From: Nesterenkonia haasae
Lineage (GTDB): Bacteria; Actinomycetota; Actinomycetes; Actinomycetales; Micrococcaceae
Reading direction: 5' to 3'
Length of the DNA: 64,000 bases
Assembly (NCBI RefSeq): GCF_010119385.1
Contig: NZ_VFIE01000017.1
Location: forward strand, 69,789 to 133,788
The notes beneath the pieces were generated by a model, which was not told where the DNA came from, did no database searches, and was given only the letters and a program-made list of their open reading frames with translations. Both the position numbers and the translations under genes were made by a program. Shown in pieces: positions 24,075 through 33,289 of the stretch. How positions within the stretch are numbered: the first letter of the stretch is position 1; each line of letters begins with the position of its first letter.

Positions 24075-25700
24075 GTGGCAAATTCGAGTGACAACCAGGT
24101 GGCGGAGAAAGCGCGCGCACGGCGCAGCATTGCTGTGATCTCGCACCCCGATGCAGGAAAATCAACGCTGACTGAGGCGCTGCTGTTGCATGCCAGCGCG
24201 ATCGGTGAGGCTGGAGCCGTTCATGGCAAAGCCGGCCGGCGCGGGACCGTGTCTGACTGGATGGACATGGAGCGTGCCCGAGGCATCTCCGTGAACTCAA
24301 CGGTCATCCAATTCCCGTTCCACGATGCGGTGATCAACCTCGTCGACACCCCTGGTCACGCAGATTTCTCTGAGGACACCTTTCGCGTACTGACCGCCGT
24401 GGATGCAGCGATCATGCTCGTCGATGCTTCAAAAGGTCTTGAAGCCCAGACCATGAAGCTCTTTGATGTCTGCCGGGAAAGAGGACTGCCCGTGATTACT
24501 TTCATCAATAAATGGGACCGGCCCGGCAAAGAGGCGCTAGCGCTCGTCGATGAGATAGCAGACCGGACCGGGCTGCGATCGATGCCCAAGACCTGGCCAA
24601 TTGGAGAAGCCGGCTTCTTCCACGGTTTGCTCGATCCGCAGCAGCACACCATGCAGCGTTTTCGTCGAACCCCAGGGGGCACCACGAAGGTCATCGCTGA
24701 CGAACTCAGTGATACCCAGGCGGAATCTGCGTACCCGGATGAATGGGCGACGGCTAAAGAAGAAGCATCACTGCTGGAAGCCGATGAGGGTTTCTACGAC
24801 CGGGAGTCTTTTCTCTCGCAGGAAGCCACCCCCATGTTCTTCGGCTCAGCGGTGCAGAACATCGGTATAGAGGACCTTCTCGGATTTATTGCCGATGAAG
24901 CCCCATATCCGGGAGCCCGCAAGGACGTCATGGATCAAGCGCATCCCGTGGACGGAGACTTCTCCGCCTACGTGTTCAAAATCCAAACCGGCATGGACCG
25001 GGCTCACCGGGACCAGATTGCCTTTGCGCGTGTCTGCTCAGGCGTCTTCGAAAGAGGCATGGTGGCCACCCACGCCCAGACCGGCAAACCCTTCGCCACC
25101 AAGTACGCACAAAAGGCCTTCGGGCGCGAACGCGAGACCGTGGATACGGCCTGGCCCGGGGACGTCGTCGGTCTCGTCAACGCCTCCGCGCTGCGACCAG
25201 GCGATACGCTCTACGAAGGTCAGAGTGCCGTTACCTACCCGCGATTACCGCACTTCGCGCCTGAACACTTCCGTGAGGCTCGCTGTGCCGACGCCGGAAA
25301 GCACAAGCAGTTCCGCCGCGGCATTCACCAACTGGGAGAAGAAGGTATCGTCCAGGTGCTGCACTCCGAACGCCGTGGAGCTCAGCACCCGGTCCTCGGG
25401 GCCGTAGGCCCCATGCAGTTCGACGTCGTTGTCGAACGAATGAGTGGTGAGTTCAACGCCCCCATCACCCTGGATGTGCTTGATTACACCTTCGCCTGCC
25501 AGATCGACCACGCGGCCGGTGAAGCTCTCACTGGTCATCGTGACTGCGAAGTCGTCATGCGTGAGGATGGAACCCTGCTCGGGCTCTTCCCCAACCCATG
25601 GAAACTGCGTAGCGTAAAGCGCCAATACCCTGAGATCACACTCGAGCCGATGCGCGGCATCGCTGACCAGTTCCACCACTCGGCCTCTCCGCAGAGGTGA
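24075..25700 (+). CDS. prfC: Peptide chain release factor 3
   Basis: 541-residue translational GTPase. G1 HPDAGKST is near residue 25, G2 in RARGISV near 75, G3 DTPGHADF near 94, and G4 NKWD near 146. RF3-specific segments are RFRRTPGGTTKV and the C-terminal domain with QYPEITLEPM. RF3 recycles RF1/RF2 after termination and helps quality control. It starts at GTG, apparently leaderless, behind a MerR-type operator shared with the preceding regulator gene. This is an unexpected control for a translation factor. Confidence 0.92.
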   Translation: MANSSDNQVAEKARARRSIAVISHPDAGKSTLTEALLLHASAIGEAGAVHGKAGRRGTVSDWMDMERARGISVNSTVIQFPFHDAVINLVDTPGHADFSEDTFRVLTAVDAAIMLVDASKGLEAQTMKLFDVCRERGLPVITFINKWDRPGKEALALVDEIADRTGLRSMPKTWPIGEAGFFHGLLDPQQHTMQRFRRTPGGTTKVIADELSDTQAESAYPDEWATAKEEASLLEADEGFYDRESFLSQEATPMFFGSAVQNIGIEDLLGFIADEAPYPGARKDVMDQAHPVDGDFSAYVFKIQTGMDRAHRDQIAFARVCSGVFERGMVATHAQTGKPFATKYAQKAFGRERETVDTAWPGDVVGLVNASALRPGDTLYEGQSAVTYPRLPHFAPEHFREARCADAGKHKQFRRGIHQLGEEGIVQVLHSERRGAQHPVLGAVGPMQFDVVVERMSGEFNAPITLDVLDYTFACQIDHAAGEALTGHRDCEVVMREDGTLLGLFPNPWKLRSVKRQYPEITLEPMRGIADQFHHSASPQR

Positions 25701-25731
25701 CTGTGGCGATCTCACAGGACCGGGGAGGCCT

Positions 25732-26715
25732 ATGACCAGTGTCGTCTCCAGAATGCACTGGATGGACTTACTCCGTGGGCTCGCTGTGCTTCTGGTAGTA
25801 ATCCTGCATGCGGCGCAGCATGGAGGGGCGACGGTGGAGTGGTGGGACGAGGCGAATCGATACCTCGCACCGTTTCGAATGCCGCTGTTGATGTCCCTCT
25901 CCGGAATGCTGCTCGCGCGCTCCTTGGCAAAGCCCCTACCGCTGTATCTGTGGGGGAAGGTGGCGGCAATCGGCTGGCCGCTCATGGTGTGGTTGGCGCT
26001 CTACGGTTTACTGGTACGCGGCGGCGTCGGCTTGCCGGATAACCTGGTGGATTATCTTGCCACGGGGGACTACCTCTGGTTCCTCATGGCTTTGCTGGCG
26101 TGTTATTTCTTCGCGGCGCTGTTCAGGCCGCTGATGACTCGGCATCCCAAATTCTGCGACTGGTCTTTCCTCGGTGTCTTTTTCCTGATGATTACCGCCT
26201 CTGTGCTCAGCGGGACTATCCCGGGACTGCTGGGCAACACGCTGTGGTACGGATCCTTCTTCTTCCTCGGTGCCTGGGCTCAGCCGTATGTTTCGCGCTG
26301 GATATCCTCCCCGTGGTGGGCTAGCGCACTGTCGCTCGTTGTGGTGGTCGGCGTGTCAGTGATTGGAGTAAACGGAACGAACCAGAGCCTGCGCACGCCA
26401 GCGATGGCAGCACTGGCGGTGCTCGGAATCGCCGTGGCGCTGTGGTGGGCCCCCCGAATACCGCGCTCGCCGGCTGTACGGGTGATCAGTTGGGCCGGGC
26501 GACATTCCATCGTGGTCTACGTGGCTCACTTCCCAGTGATCATGCTGCTGCGCGACCGCGTGCTCTCTCATGTTCAAGTGCCTGATGAGGTCTACGTGGT
26601 TCTCATCACGCTGCTTTCCCTGCTGCTGACGATGCTCATTGTGTGGGCGCGGCCCTGGACGCCGTGGTTTTACGTGATGCCTCGTAGCCAGCGCGTGGCC
26701 GCGCGACTCAGGTAG
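25732..26715 (+). CDS. Acyltransferase 3 family membrane protein
   Basis: 327 residues with about 10 hydrophobic helices. The N-terminus WMDLLRGLAVLLVVILHA contains the catalytic-type R..H arrangement of the acyltransferase-3 (OafA/YrhL-like) family, and the C-terminus has RHSIVVYVAHFPVIM. Such proteins O-acylate surface glycans or lipids. It lies 31 bp after the RF3 gene, possibly in the same transcript. Substrate unknown. Confidence 0.87.
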   Translation: MTSVVSRMHWMDLLRGLAVLLVVILHAAQHGGATVEWWDEANRYLAPFRMPLLMSLSGMLLARSLAKPLPLYLWGKVAAIGWPLMVWLALYGLLVRGGVGLPDNLVDYLATGDYLWFLMALLACYFFAALFRPLMTRHPKFCDWSFLGVFFLMITASVLSGTIPGLLGNTLWYGSFFFLGAWAQPYVSRWISSPWWASALSLVVVVGVSVIGVNGTNQSLRTPAMAALAVLGIAVALWWAPRIPRSPAVRVISWAGRHSIVVYVAHFPVIMLLRDRVLSHVQVPDEVYVVLITLLSLLLTMLIVWARPWTPWFYVMPRSQRVAARLR

Positions 26716-26768
26716 AGGTCGACAGTGGTCGTATGGACATCGAGGACCAGACCTGACATGGTCCATCA

Positions 26769-27302
26769 ATGGATATTTCACAGTACTGGGACGGTTGGGA
26801 GCCGATCGTCCACACACTCGTTACGCTGGTGGCCGGATACCTGACACTGTTGGTGTTGCTGCGCATATCAGGCGCCCGCACCATGGCGTCAATGACGCCG
26901 CTGGACCTGATTATCGCAGTGACGATCGGCTCGGCCTTCGGCCGGACCGTCACCGCCGTGGACGTACCCGTAGCGCAGACGGTTTTCGCTCTGGTTCTGC
27001 TAGTTCTTCTGCAGTGGATACTGGCCTGGGTGCGGGGGCGATCCCCGCGGATACGTCGACTCCTCGACTCCCCACCGGTGCTGATCTACTACCAGGGCAA
27101 TTTCCAGCGCAAAGCGATGCGTAAACATCAACTTGTCGAAGCTGACGTGCACACAGCGGTGCGCTCTTCCAGCAAGGGCACGTTGAAAGACGTCTCAGCT
27201 GTCATTCTGGAGCAGAACGGAACGCTCGAGGTCATCGGTGACGACGCCGTGGGGGACTCTTCCAGCATTCTGCCGTACACCGGTGATGCCGAACCGGCTT
27301 GA
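26769..27302 (+). CDS. YetF/DUF421 family membrane protein
   Basis: 177 residues: three N-terminal membrane helices (about 13-95), then a cytoplasmic YetF domain starting PPVLIYYQGNFQRKAMRKHQLVEADVHTAVR (in segments) and ending LEVIGDD. The family has no settled biochemical role. It is downstream of the acyltransferase on the same strand. Confidence 0.88.
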   Translation: MDISQYWDGWEPIVHTLVTLVAGYLTLLVLLRISGARTMASMTPLDLIIAVTIGSAFGRTVTAVDVPVAQTVFALVLLVLLQWILAWVRGRSPRIRRLLDSPPVLIYYQGNFQRKAMRKHQLVEADVHTAVRSSSKGTLKDVSAVILEQNGTLEVIGDDAVGDSSSILPYTGDAEPA

Positions 27303-27348
27303 GCTCCTGAGCTTTCGGAAGCGATGAGGTCGCCCCATGCTCGACTTG

Positions 27349-27366
27349 TATACCCCCAGGGGTATA
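27349..27366. promoter_or_regulatory. CstR-type operator 1
   Basis: TATACCCCCAGGGGTATA, a near-perfect GC-tract palindrome of the CsoR/CstR type, upstream of the sulfide operon. The cognate repressor is encoded by the last gene of the operon (30311-30589). Confidence 0.85.
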
Positions 27367-27380
27367 TGCGAGGATGAGTG

Positions 27381-27398
27381 GATACCCCATGGGGTATC
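27381..27398. promoter_or_regulatory. CstR-type operator 2
   Basis: GATACCCCATGGGGTATC, a perfect 18-bp palindrome. The dyad centres of the two sites are 32 bp apart, three helical turns, allowing cooperative binding on one DNA face. It lies 27 bp before the first operon gene. Confidence 0.87.
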
Positions 27399-27424
27399 AA
27401 CCATCTGTTGAGCTGGGAGGCATT

Positions 27425-28810
27425 ATGCTGCTGGAACGTATCTACGACGAAGATCTGGCGCAGGCTAGTTATTTCATAGGCTGCCAGGCGAGAGCGCAGG
27501 CCGTGGTTGTTGACCCGCGCCGAGATATCGAGATCTACCTTGACCTCGCACGGCGTCACGGAATGACGATTGTGGCGGTCACTGAGACTCACATCCATGC
27601 GGACTACCTCTCAGGCAGTCGGGAGCTGGCGGCCGCCACGGGTGCTGAGCTCTACGTTTCCGGAGAAGGTGGAGATGACTGGCAGTACGGTTTTGACGCC
27701 CATCGACTCTTCGACGGAGATACCATCACGGTCGGAAACATCACCGTGCGCGCTCGTCACACCCCAGGGCACACACCGGAACATCTCATCTTCGCCATCA
27801 CCGACGGTGCGTTCAGTGACTCCGTGGGATATGTCCTCTCCGGGGACTTTGTTTTCGCCGGCGAACTTGGTCGGCCAGACCTCCTAGACGAGGCCGCAGG
27901 CGGCGTCGAGACTCGATACGAGGGTGCCAGGCAGCTCTTCCGCAGCCTGAAGGATGTTTTCCTTCCGTTTCCTGACCACGTGATGGTCTATCCAGGTCAC
28001 GGAGCTGGGAGCGCATGCGGCAAGTCCCTCGGCGCCCTTCCGGCGACCACTGTGGGATATGAGCGGACAAACGCCTGGTGGTCCCCATACCTCCACACCA
28101 ATGATGAGGCAGGCTTCGTCGAGCACCTGCTCGCAGGTCAGCCGGATGCCCATGCGTACTTTGGGCGCATGAAGCGGCAGAACAAGACCGGTCCCGCCCT
28201 GCTTGGTGAACTTCCCGCGCTGAAAGAGTTGGCACCTGACCAGGTGAAGCGGTCAATAGAACTCGACGAGGTCGTCGTCGTGGATACCAGGACCCATGAC
28301 CAGGTGCACCGCGGGACTGTGCTCGGTGCGCTGAACATCCCCGGTGTGGAGAAATCGGCAAGCTTCGCCGCATGGGTCTACGATCCAGAGCGCGAGACAC
28401 GGCCGCTTGTCCTTCTGGCCTCAGATGCGCAGGAGGCGAACCAGCTCCGCAATCACATGATCCGTGTGGGCATTGACTTCTACGCCGGTTACATCCGAAG
28501 CCTGGCGAGTCTGCCCATAATGACACCGCGCACCATCAGCCCGGCCAACTTGCCGGTTTCATCCGCTGATGTACTCCTCGATGTGCGCAATGCCATCGAA
28601 TATGCAGATGGCCATATCCCCGGTGCGGAGAATATCAGCGCAGGCAAAGTGCTCTGGCGGCTGGAAGGTCTCCCGCGCCATGGCACGATTGTTTCCTACT
28701 GCCAGTCCGGAAAGCGCAATGCCGTAGCAGCCAGTGCTCTCAGGCGGGCCGGATATGAGGTGTTGGAACTCGAAGGCAGTTATGCCGGTTGGCTCGAACA
28801 CGCCGCATGA
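27425..28810 (+). CDS. MBL-fold persulfide dioxygenase fused to two rhodanese domains (CstB-like)
   Basis: 461 residues. The metallo-beta-lactamase fold covers about 1-235 with the metal motif THIHADYLSG near 57 and TPGHTPEHL near 115, as in persulfide dioxygenases. Two rhodanese domains follow. The first (about 260-355) has no active-site Cys; the second (about 370-461) has it in SYCQSGKRN. Start ATG 27425 follows GGGAGG. It heads a CstR-controlled operon that oxidises persulfides to thiosulfate or sulfite. Close in architecture to CstB of Staphylococcus. Confidence 0.9.
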   Translation: MLLERIYDEDLAQASYFIGCQARAQAVVVDPRRDIEIYLDLARRHGMTIVAVTETHIHADYLSGSRELAAATGAELYVSGEGGDDWQYGFDAHRLFDGDTITVGNITVRARHTPGHTPEHLIFAITDGAFSDSVGYVLSGDFVFAGELGRPDLLDEAAGGVETRYEGARQLFRSLKDVFLPFPDHVMVYPGHGAGSACGKSLGALPATTVGYERTNAWWSPYLHTNDEAGFVEHLLAGQPDAHAYFGRMKRQNKTGPALLGELPALKELAPDQVKRSIELDEVVVVDTRTHDQVHRGTVLGALNIPGVEKSASFAAWVYDPERETRPLVLLASDAQEANQLRNHMIRVGIDFYAGYIRSLASLPIMTPRTISPANLPVSSADVLLDVRNAIEYADGHIPGAENISAGKVLWRLEGLPRHGTIVSYCQSGKRNAVAASALRRAGYEVLELEGSYAGWLEHAA

Positions 28811-28868
28811 CCGATTAAGATCTCACGCTCACGCACTGACTCCATCGCGACGAAAGGCTCACGTATCT

Positions 28869-29453
28869 ATGACCATCACCCTGTACTCTCCTGAAGACTT
28901 GCGCGTTATTGGAAACGACAAAGAGCGGCTCAACCTGCTCGATGTGCGCACCTCAGCCGAGTTCGAGGCAGCCTATATTGAGGGTTCACACAATCTTCCC
29001 CTCGATCAGCTCCAAAAAGACCCCAGTGCGGTAGCCGCCCTCCTGCCAGAGGACGTGGTCCTGGTGTGCCAATCAGGTGCGCGTGCCGGGCAGGCAGCTG
29101 ACGCACTCGCCGCAGCCGGTGCGCCGCATGTCAGTGTCCTTGCTGGGGGCATCATTGCCTACCAACAGTGCGGCGGAAAAGTCCTTGGTGGCCAAAAGCG
29201 CTGGGCCATGGAACGTCAGGTCCGAATGGTCGCGGGAACTCTGGTGCTAGGGGGCCTAGTCGGAGCGCGATTTGTCCACCCGAGAATGGCCTATCTGTCA
29301 GCAGGAGTGGGGGGTGGACTGATGTTCGCTGCCGCCTCCAACACCTGTGTTATGGCCAGTGCATTGAGCAAAATGCCGTGGAACAAAGCAAAGGCTGACC
29401 TCAATCTTGAGGCCTTCTTCCGCAATAGTCCTGTCGCAAAGCCGACTGACTGA
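28869..29453 (+). CDS. Rhodanese domain fused to DUF2892-type membrane segment
   Basis: 194 residues: a rhodanese domain (about 1-105) with active Cys in VCQSGARAGQ, then a two-helix membrane hairpin typical of DUF2892 (about 115-165). Anchors sulfurtransfer at the membrane. It lies 58 bp after the dioxygenase gene and just before the TauE/SafE exporter, in the same operon. Confidence 0.9.
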   Translation: MTITLYSPEDLRVIGNDKERLNLLDVRTSAEFEAAYIEGSHNLPLDQLQKDPSAVAALLPEDVVLVCQSGARAGQAADALAAAGAPHVSVLAGGIIAYQQCGGKVLGGQKRWAMERQVRMVAGTLVLGGLVGARFVHPRMAYLSAGVGGGLMFAAASNTCVMASALSKMPWNKAKADLNLEAFFRNSPVAKPTD

Positions 29454-29462
29454 CTGCCGCTC

Positions 29463-30221
29463 ATGAACAGCACCGTGATCCTCACAGCGGGGCTGGCGGT
29501 GCTGATCGGCGTCTCACTCGGACTGCTGGGTGGCGGCGGGTCAATCCTTGCGGTGCCGCTCCTAGCCTATGTGGCAGGGTTGCCGCCCCAAGAAGCGATC
29601 GCCGGATCACTGTTCGTGGTGGCAGTGACCTCCATGGTTGGGCTGATTAATCACGCTCGGCGCGGCCACGTCCGCTGGAGGATCGGCGCGTTCTTCGGGA
29701 CCGCCAGTATGGTGGGGGCCTTCGCCGGAGGACTCCTCGGTGGACGCCTCCCCGGGACGGTGTTGATGGTGGCCTTCGCTCTGATGATGGTGGCGACCTC
29801 AGCTGCAATGCTCCGCCGTCGAAAAACCCAGGTGGCCGGGACCAACGGTCAGCGTCACCACGCTCGGTGGCGTATTCTTCTGGATGGGCTCGTGGTGGGG
29901 TTCATCACCGGCATGGTCGGCGCAGGTGGCGGATTCCTGGTCGTCCCCGCACTGGCTTTGCTGGCCGGACTGTCGATGCCGGCAGCTGTGGGAACCTCCC
30001 TAATGGTCATCGCGATGAAGTCCGTTGCTGGGCTGGCCGGTTATCTCACAGTGGTGAGCCTGGATTGGGGACTGATCCTCATGGTCACCGTTGCTGCCGT
30101 CTTAGGGGCCCTGGCTGGATCCCGCTTCACCGACCGGGTCCCCGAAACCAGGCTCCGGCAGTCTTTCGGAGTCTTCGTTCTCATCATGGGCGCGATGGTC
30201 TTGGCGCTGGAGCTCCTCTGA
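29463..30221 (+). CDS. TauE/SafE family sulfite/sulfur-anion exporter
   Basis: 252 residues, about eight membrane helices in two repeats, each with the small-residue motif (LGLLGGGGSILAVPLL near 20; GMVGAGGGFLVVPAL near 150). In this operon it probably removes sulfite or thiosulfate formed from persulfides. The start lies 10 bp after the rhodanese gene stop. Confidence 0.9.
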   Translation: MNSTVILTAGLAVLIGVSLGLLGGGGSILAVPLLAYVAGLPPQEAIAGSLFVVAVTSMVGLINHARRGHVRWRIGAFFGTASMVGAFAGGLLGGRLPGTVLMVAFALMMVATSAAMLRRRKTQVAGTNGQRHHARWRILLDGLVVGFITGMVGAGGGFLVVPALALLAGLSMPAAVGTSLMVIAMKSVAGLAGYLTVVSLDWGLILMVTVAAVLGALAGSRFTDRVPETRLRQSFGVFVLIMGAMVLALELL

Positions 30222-30310
30222 CTTCTGCCCCTGAGCGTTCGTCTGGTCAGACATGTCATCATGAATCGCAACTCGATCCACTCGTTCCAGCACAAGGAGA
30301 ATCACCCACA

Positions 30311-30589
30311 ATGCGTAGCGCCGACCCTGAGACACAGCGTAAAATCCTTAACCGACTCAAGCGAGCACGGGGCCAGCTGGACTCGGTGATCGATGCCATG
30401 GAGAACCAAGCCTCATGCCGCGAGGTAGTCACCCAGCTCGCCGCGGTCTCTACCGCCCTGGACAGGGCGGGGTTCGTCATGGTCTCAGGCGCTATGAAAT
30501 ACTGCCTGATCGATCCGGAAACCGCAGCCGAAGAAGAAGACGGCCTCACCATTGAGGAACTCGAAAAACTCTTCCTCTCACTCTCCTGA
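30311..30589 (+). CDS. cstR: CstR-type persulfide-sensing repressor (CsoR family)
   Basis: 92 residues, all-helical DUF156/CsoR family. Cys36 and Cys65 match the two CstR/CsoR cysteines, but residue 61, the His copper ligand of CsoR, is Ala. This favours a persulfide sensor (CstR) over a copper sensor. It is the last gene of the sulfide operon, and two operators of its type precede the first gene, so autoregulation is expected. AAGGAG precedes the ATG by 12 bp. Confidence 0.88.
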   Translation: MRSADPETQRKILNRLKRARGQLDSVIDAMENQASCREVVTQLAAVSTALDRAGFVMVSGAMKYCLIDPETAAEEEDGLTIEELEKLFLSLS

Positions 30590-30632
30590 TCCGACCCGTG
30601 GGGTCCGCCGCAGCTCAGTAGACTCAAAGATC

Positions 30633-32549
30633 ATGGGCATTCGTGAGCTGAGAATTCATGGAGTGGGCGGGTCGCCCGGTGCCGCCATGCTCGGCGTGCC
30701 CCCTGAGGAGACGGTCGTGGTCCGCCAGGGCCGGCGTACCCGGGTTATTGCCCGCTCACAGGATCGGCGCGTCGAAGGTTACGACTGGGGCCGGTTGACT
30801 ACAGATTCTCCGCTCCAGCCACTGTGGGTGTTGTTGCTTCCTTTCACGCTGGTCAATGTTGCTGGGTGGGCGCACGATGGCTTTGCAGGCAGCAGCTTCC
30901 GTTTGCGAGTGACCCGCGCAGCCGTGCACCTCTCTGCTGGTTTACTGACCGTCAGCTACACGCTCTGGGCAGCGATTATCAGCGTCGACTATTTGGGGTA
31001 CCAGGCAATCGGCAGGTTGGGGGAAAATGCCCTAGTCCTCGGCGTCGTTATGGGCTTCTTCGTTGCGGCCGTGGTTCCAGCACTGCTGATGACTGTCGCC
31101 AACGCCACCCGCCGGCGCTATGAGCAGGTGGACTCCGGGCATGGGGTCGGCATCCGCGATGGACAGGCTCGATGGGCTCCGGATGAAGACCTCCGCAGTG
31201 ACCAATTCTTCGCCCACGACCGCAGTCTCCAGAAGCTGCTCAATTGGCACGGTCTCGTCACCGTTATGACCTTCGCAGCTGTGGCGCTAGTCGCATACCG
31301 CCAGTGGGGTGAACCGAACCTGGGGTTGGGCCGCGTGTTCGTCATCGTCGGTTTTCTGCAGATATTGGTTATTGCAGCCCTGGCCATCATCTGCTGGAAC
31401 CCCTCCGGCGGATTTCCCGGGCGGGCGGGACCGCGAGCTCTCCCCGCCGCAGCAGTCACACTCGCAGTGGCGCTGAGCAACGGCGTCTGCGCCGGTTTCG
31501 CCCTCCTGGTCGCCCAGCTCTTAGGTGTGCCCTGGGACCGATGGGGCCAAGAGCTGGCCCTGATCGAGTCGTTTGTGATCACCGTGGCATTGTGGGCGGC
31601 CGGCTTGTCAATATGGGCAGTACGACGTCGCGGACGCGCCAATGCTGATGAGTTGCCTCCTCGCACCACCCCCGAGGGACACGCGCCCGACGGGGTGACC
31701 GCGCATCTCCGAGCTGAGGTAGCCTCCCAACGGTCCCGAGCCCTGGCAGCGCACCAGGCTCCTCAGCTCGTGAGTATTTTTGCGGGGCTGTTTCTCACCT
31801 CTGCTCTGGTCTCTCTGCTGATGCGCATCGACGTCGCAGGGCCCGTGGTGGATTGGTTACAGCCGCCTCAACGGGGTGTGCTGTCCCTGGTTGCTGCGGT
31901 GTTGCTACCGGGGATCGCCCTTATGGCGATGTTTCTGGTGTGGCAGTCGAGCATAAGTCCCGCGCTGCGGCGAATCATCGCCACCATATGGGATGTGCTG
32001 ACCTTCTGGCCCCGGCGTTATCACCCCTTCGCCGTCCGACCGTTCACGGAGCGTGCGGTGCCAGAGTTTCAAGGTCTGATCACTGATCGCGTTCGAAGCG
32101 ACGGAGGCCTGATTGTCTCTGCTCATTCCCAAGGGTCCGTACTTGCTGCGGCCGCACTTGCCCCAATGGGACGTACGGTGTTGCACCGTTGTGGGCTGCT
32201 GACCTACGGGTCGCCTATCACCACGCTGTACGGCCAGGCATTTCCTGCCTACTTTGGCCAGCAGCTGGTCCAGGACTTGGGTCACCGGGTTATGTCTGGT
32301 GCCGGTGGGTGGGTCAACCTGTATCGCCTGACTGATGCCATAGGCGGACCCATCTTTGGATTTGGTGCGTCGGAAGCCGATGTGGAGGTGCCGGATCCGG
32401 CGGAGGAGGAAGCGTCGAGCTTCCCCCTGGACCCCATGGATCCCGAACCGCTGCGACAAGCGTGGGCCGACGTGGCTGGCCATCAGGACTACCAGCACGA
32501 GATTGCCTATAAGAAGGCAGTTCGCGACTACCGGAGCAGCGGTCTTTAG
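30633..32549 (+). CDS. Large membrane protein with lipase/hydrolase-like serine motif
   Basis: 638 residues. It opens with RELRIHGVGGSP, an oxyanion-hole-like segment seen in alpha/beta hydrolases. About nine hydrophobic helices follow across residues 60-460. A C-terminal hydrolase part carries AHSQGS near residue 499 (a G-x-S-x-G-like nucleophile elbow with Ala first) and LLTYGSPITTLYG. Such proteins occur in actinobacteria without a known function. It lies 43 bp after cstR but is probably independent. Confidence 0.75.
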   Translation: MGIRELRIHGVGGSPGAAMLGVPPEETVVVRQGRRTRVIARSQDRRVEGYDWGRLTTDSPLQPLWVLLLPFTLVNVAGWAHDGFAGSSFRLRVTRAAVHLSAGLLTVSYTLWAAIISVDYLGYQAIGRLGENALVLGVVMGFFVAAVVPALLMTVANATRRRYEQVDSGHGVGIRDGQARWAPDEDLRSDQFFAHDRSLQKLLNWHGLVTVMTFAAVALVAYRQWGEPNLGLGRVFVIVGFLQILVIAALAIICWNPSGGFPGRAGPRALPAAAVTLAVALSNGVCAGFALLVAQLLGVPWDRWGQELALIESFVITVALWAAGLSIWAVRRRGRANADELPPRTTPEGHAPDGVTAHLRAEVASQRSRALAAHQAPQLVSIFAGLFLTSALVSLLMRIDVAGPVVDWLQPPQRGVLSLVAAVLLPGIALMAMFLVWQSSISPALRRIIATIWDVLTFWPRRYHPFAVRPFTERAVPEFQGLITDRVRSDGGLIVSAHSQGSVLAAAALAPMGRTVLHRCGLLTYGSPITTLYGQAFPAYFGQQLVQDLGHRVMSGAGGWVNLYRLTDAIGGPIFGFGASEADVEVPDPAEEEASSFPLDPMDPEPLRQAWADVAGHQDYQHEIAYKKAVRDYRSSGL

Positions 32550-32594
32550 GATCTGTGTTTCGGTGAGAGCGCACTATGCATCTCCACCGGCGGC

Positions 32595-32813
32595 TCAGGA
32601 TTCTCGAAAAGTAAGGTTTTTCTCGCCCATTGCTTCTTTCAATATGCGGACGGCCTTCGGTCCCACACCGTGGATGGCCAGCAGTTCCTTTTCGGTATGC
32701 GCACTGGCCTTCTGCAAGGAATCAATCCCTGCACTCTGAAGCTCCCGTGGGGCAGTCTTGCCCATCGAATTCGGCAGGTCACCCACAGGTCGAACGTCTG
32801 GTGTGTTGCTCAT
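32595..32813 (-). CDS. Small helix-hairpin-helix protein
   Basis: 72 residues. The C-terminal half carries a helix-hairpin-helix DNA-binding motif (LLAIHGVGPKAVRILKEAM) as in short DNA-repair accessory proteins. An ATG ending at 32813 is preferred over the upstream one at 32840. It lies directly after the VOC gene on the same strand. Exact role unknown. Confidence 0.72.
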   Translation of the reverse strand: MSNTPDVRPVGDLPNSMGKTAPRELQSAGIDSLQKASAHTEKELLAIHGVGPKAVRILKEAMGEKNLTFRES

Positions 32814-32827
32814 GCGTTGTTTCTCCT

Positions 32828-33289
32828 TCAATCCAGGCAAAACTCATTGCCCTCGGGATCAGCCATCACAATGAAGCCCATACTCATAGGCGGTGCCGGC
32901 TCGTGACGCTCAAGTCGACGCGCTCCGAGGGCAAGGAGACGGTCACATTCCCTCTCGAGTGCGATCATGCGCTCATGACCTTCGAGTCCCTCAGCGGCTC
33001 GAACATCGAGGTGGACGCGATTCTTGACGGCCTTTGCTTCCGGTACCCGCTGGAAATAGAGCCGTGGACCTTGCCCCTCGGGGTCCTCGAGCGCGGAGGC
33101 ACTGTTGTGCTGGTCCTCAGGAATGTCGGACTCTTTCAGGAACGTATCCCATGCTTCCAGACCGTCCTGTCCGTTGGGTAGTGCGACTCCAGGTGGGGGA
33201 GGATGTCGATATCCGAGGACCTCCGCCCAGAATATTGAGAGAGCGCGTGGATTGAGGGCATCGAAAGTAACCTGAATCTGCGCCTTCAT
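32828..33289 (-). CDS. VOC family (glyoxalase-like) protein
   Basis: 153 residues of the glyoxalase-like PF18029 type. The N-terminus MKAQIQVTFDALNPRALSIFW and the C-terminal MADPEGNEFCLD are typical. The start ending at 33289 was chosen by homology; the frame is open to 33412. Upstream of the HhH gene, 14 bp apart, probably co-transcribed. Substrate unknown. Confidence 0.85.
   Translation of the reverse strand: MKAQIQVTFDALNPRALSIFWAEVLGYRHPPPPGVALPNGQDGLEAWDTFLKESDIPEDQHNSASALEDPEGQGPRLYFQRVPEAKAVKNRVHLDVRAAEGLEGHERMIALERECDRLLALGARRLERHEPAPPMSMGFIVMADPEGNEFCLD

Noticed and set aside
30311-30589. Copper-sensing CsoR identity for the small DUF156 protein
   Set aside because: The His copper ligand is replaced by Ala and the operon is sulfur-related, so CstR fits better.
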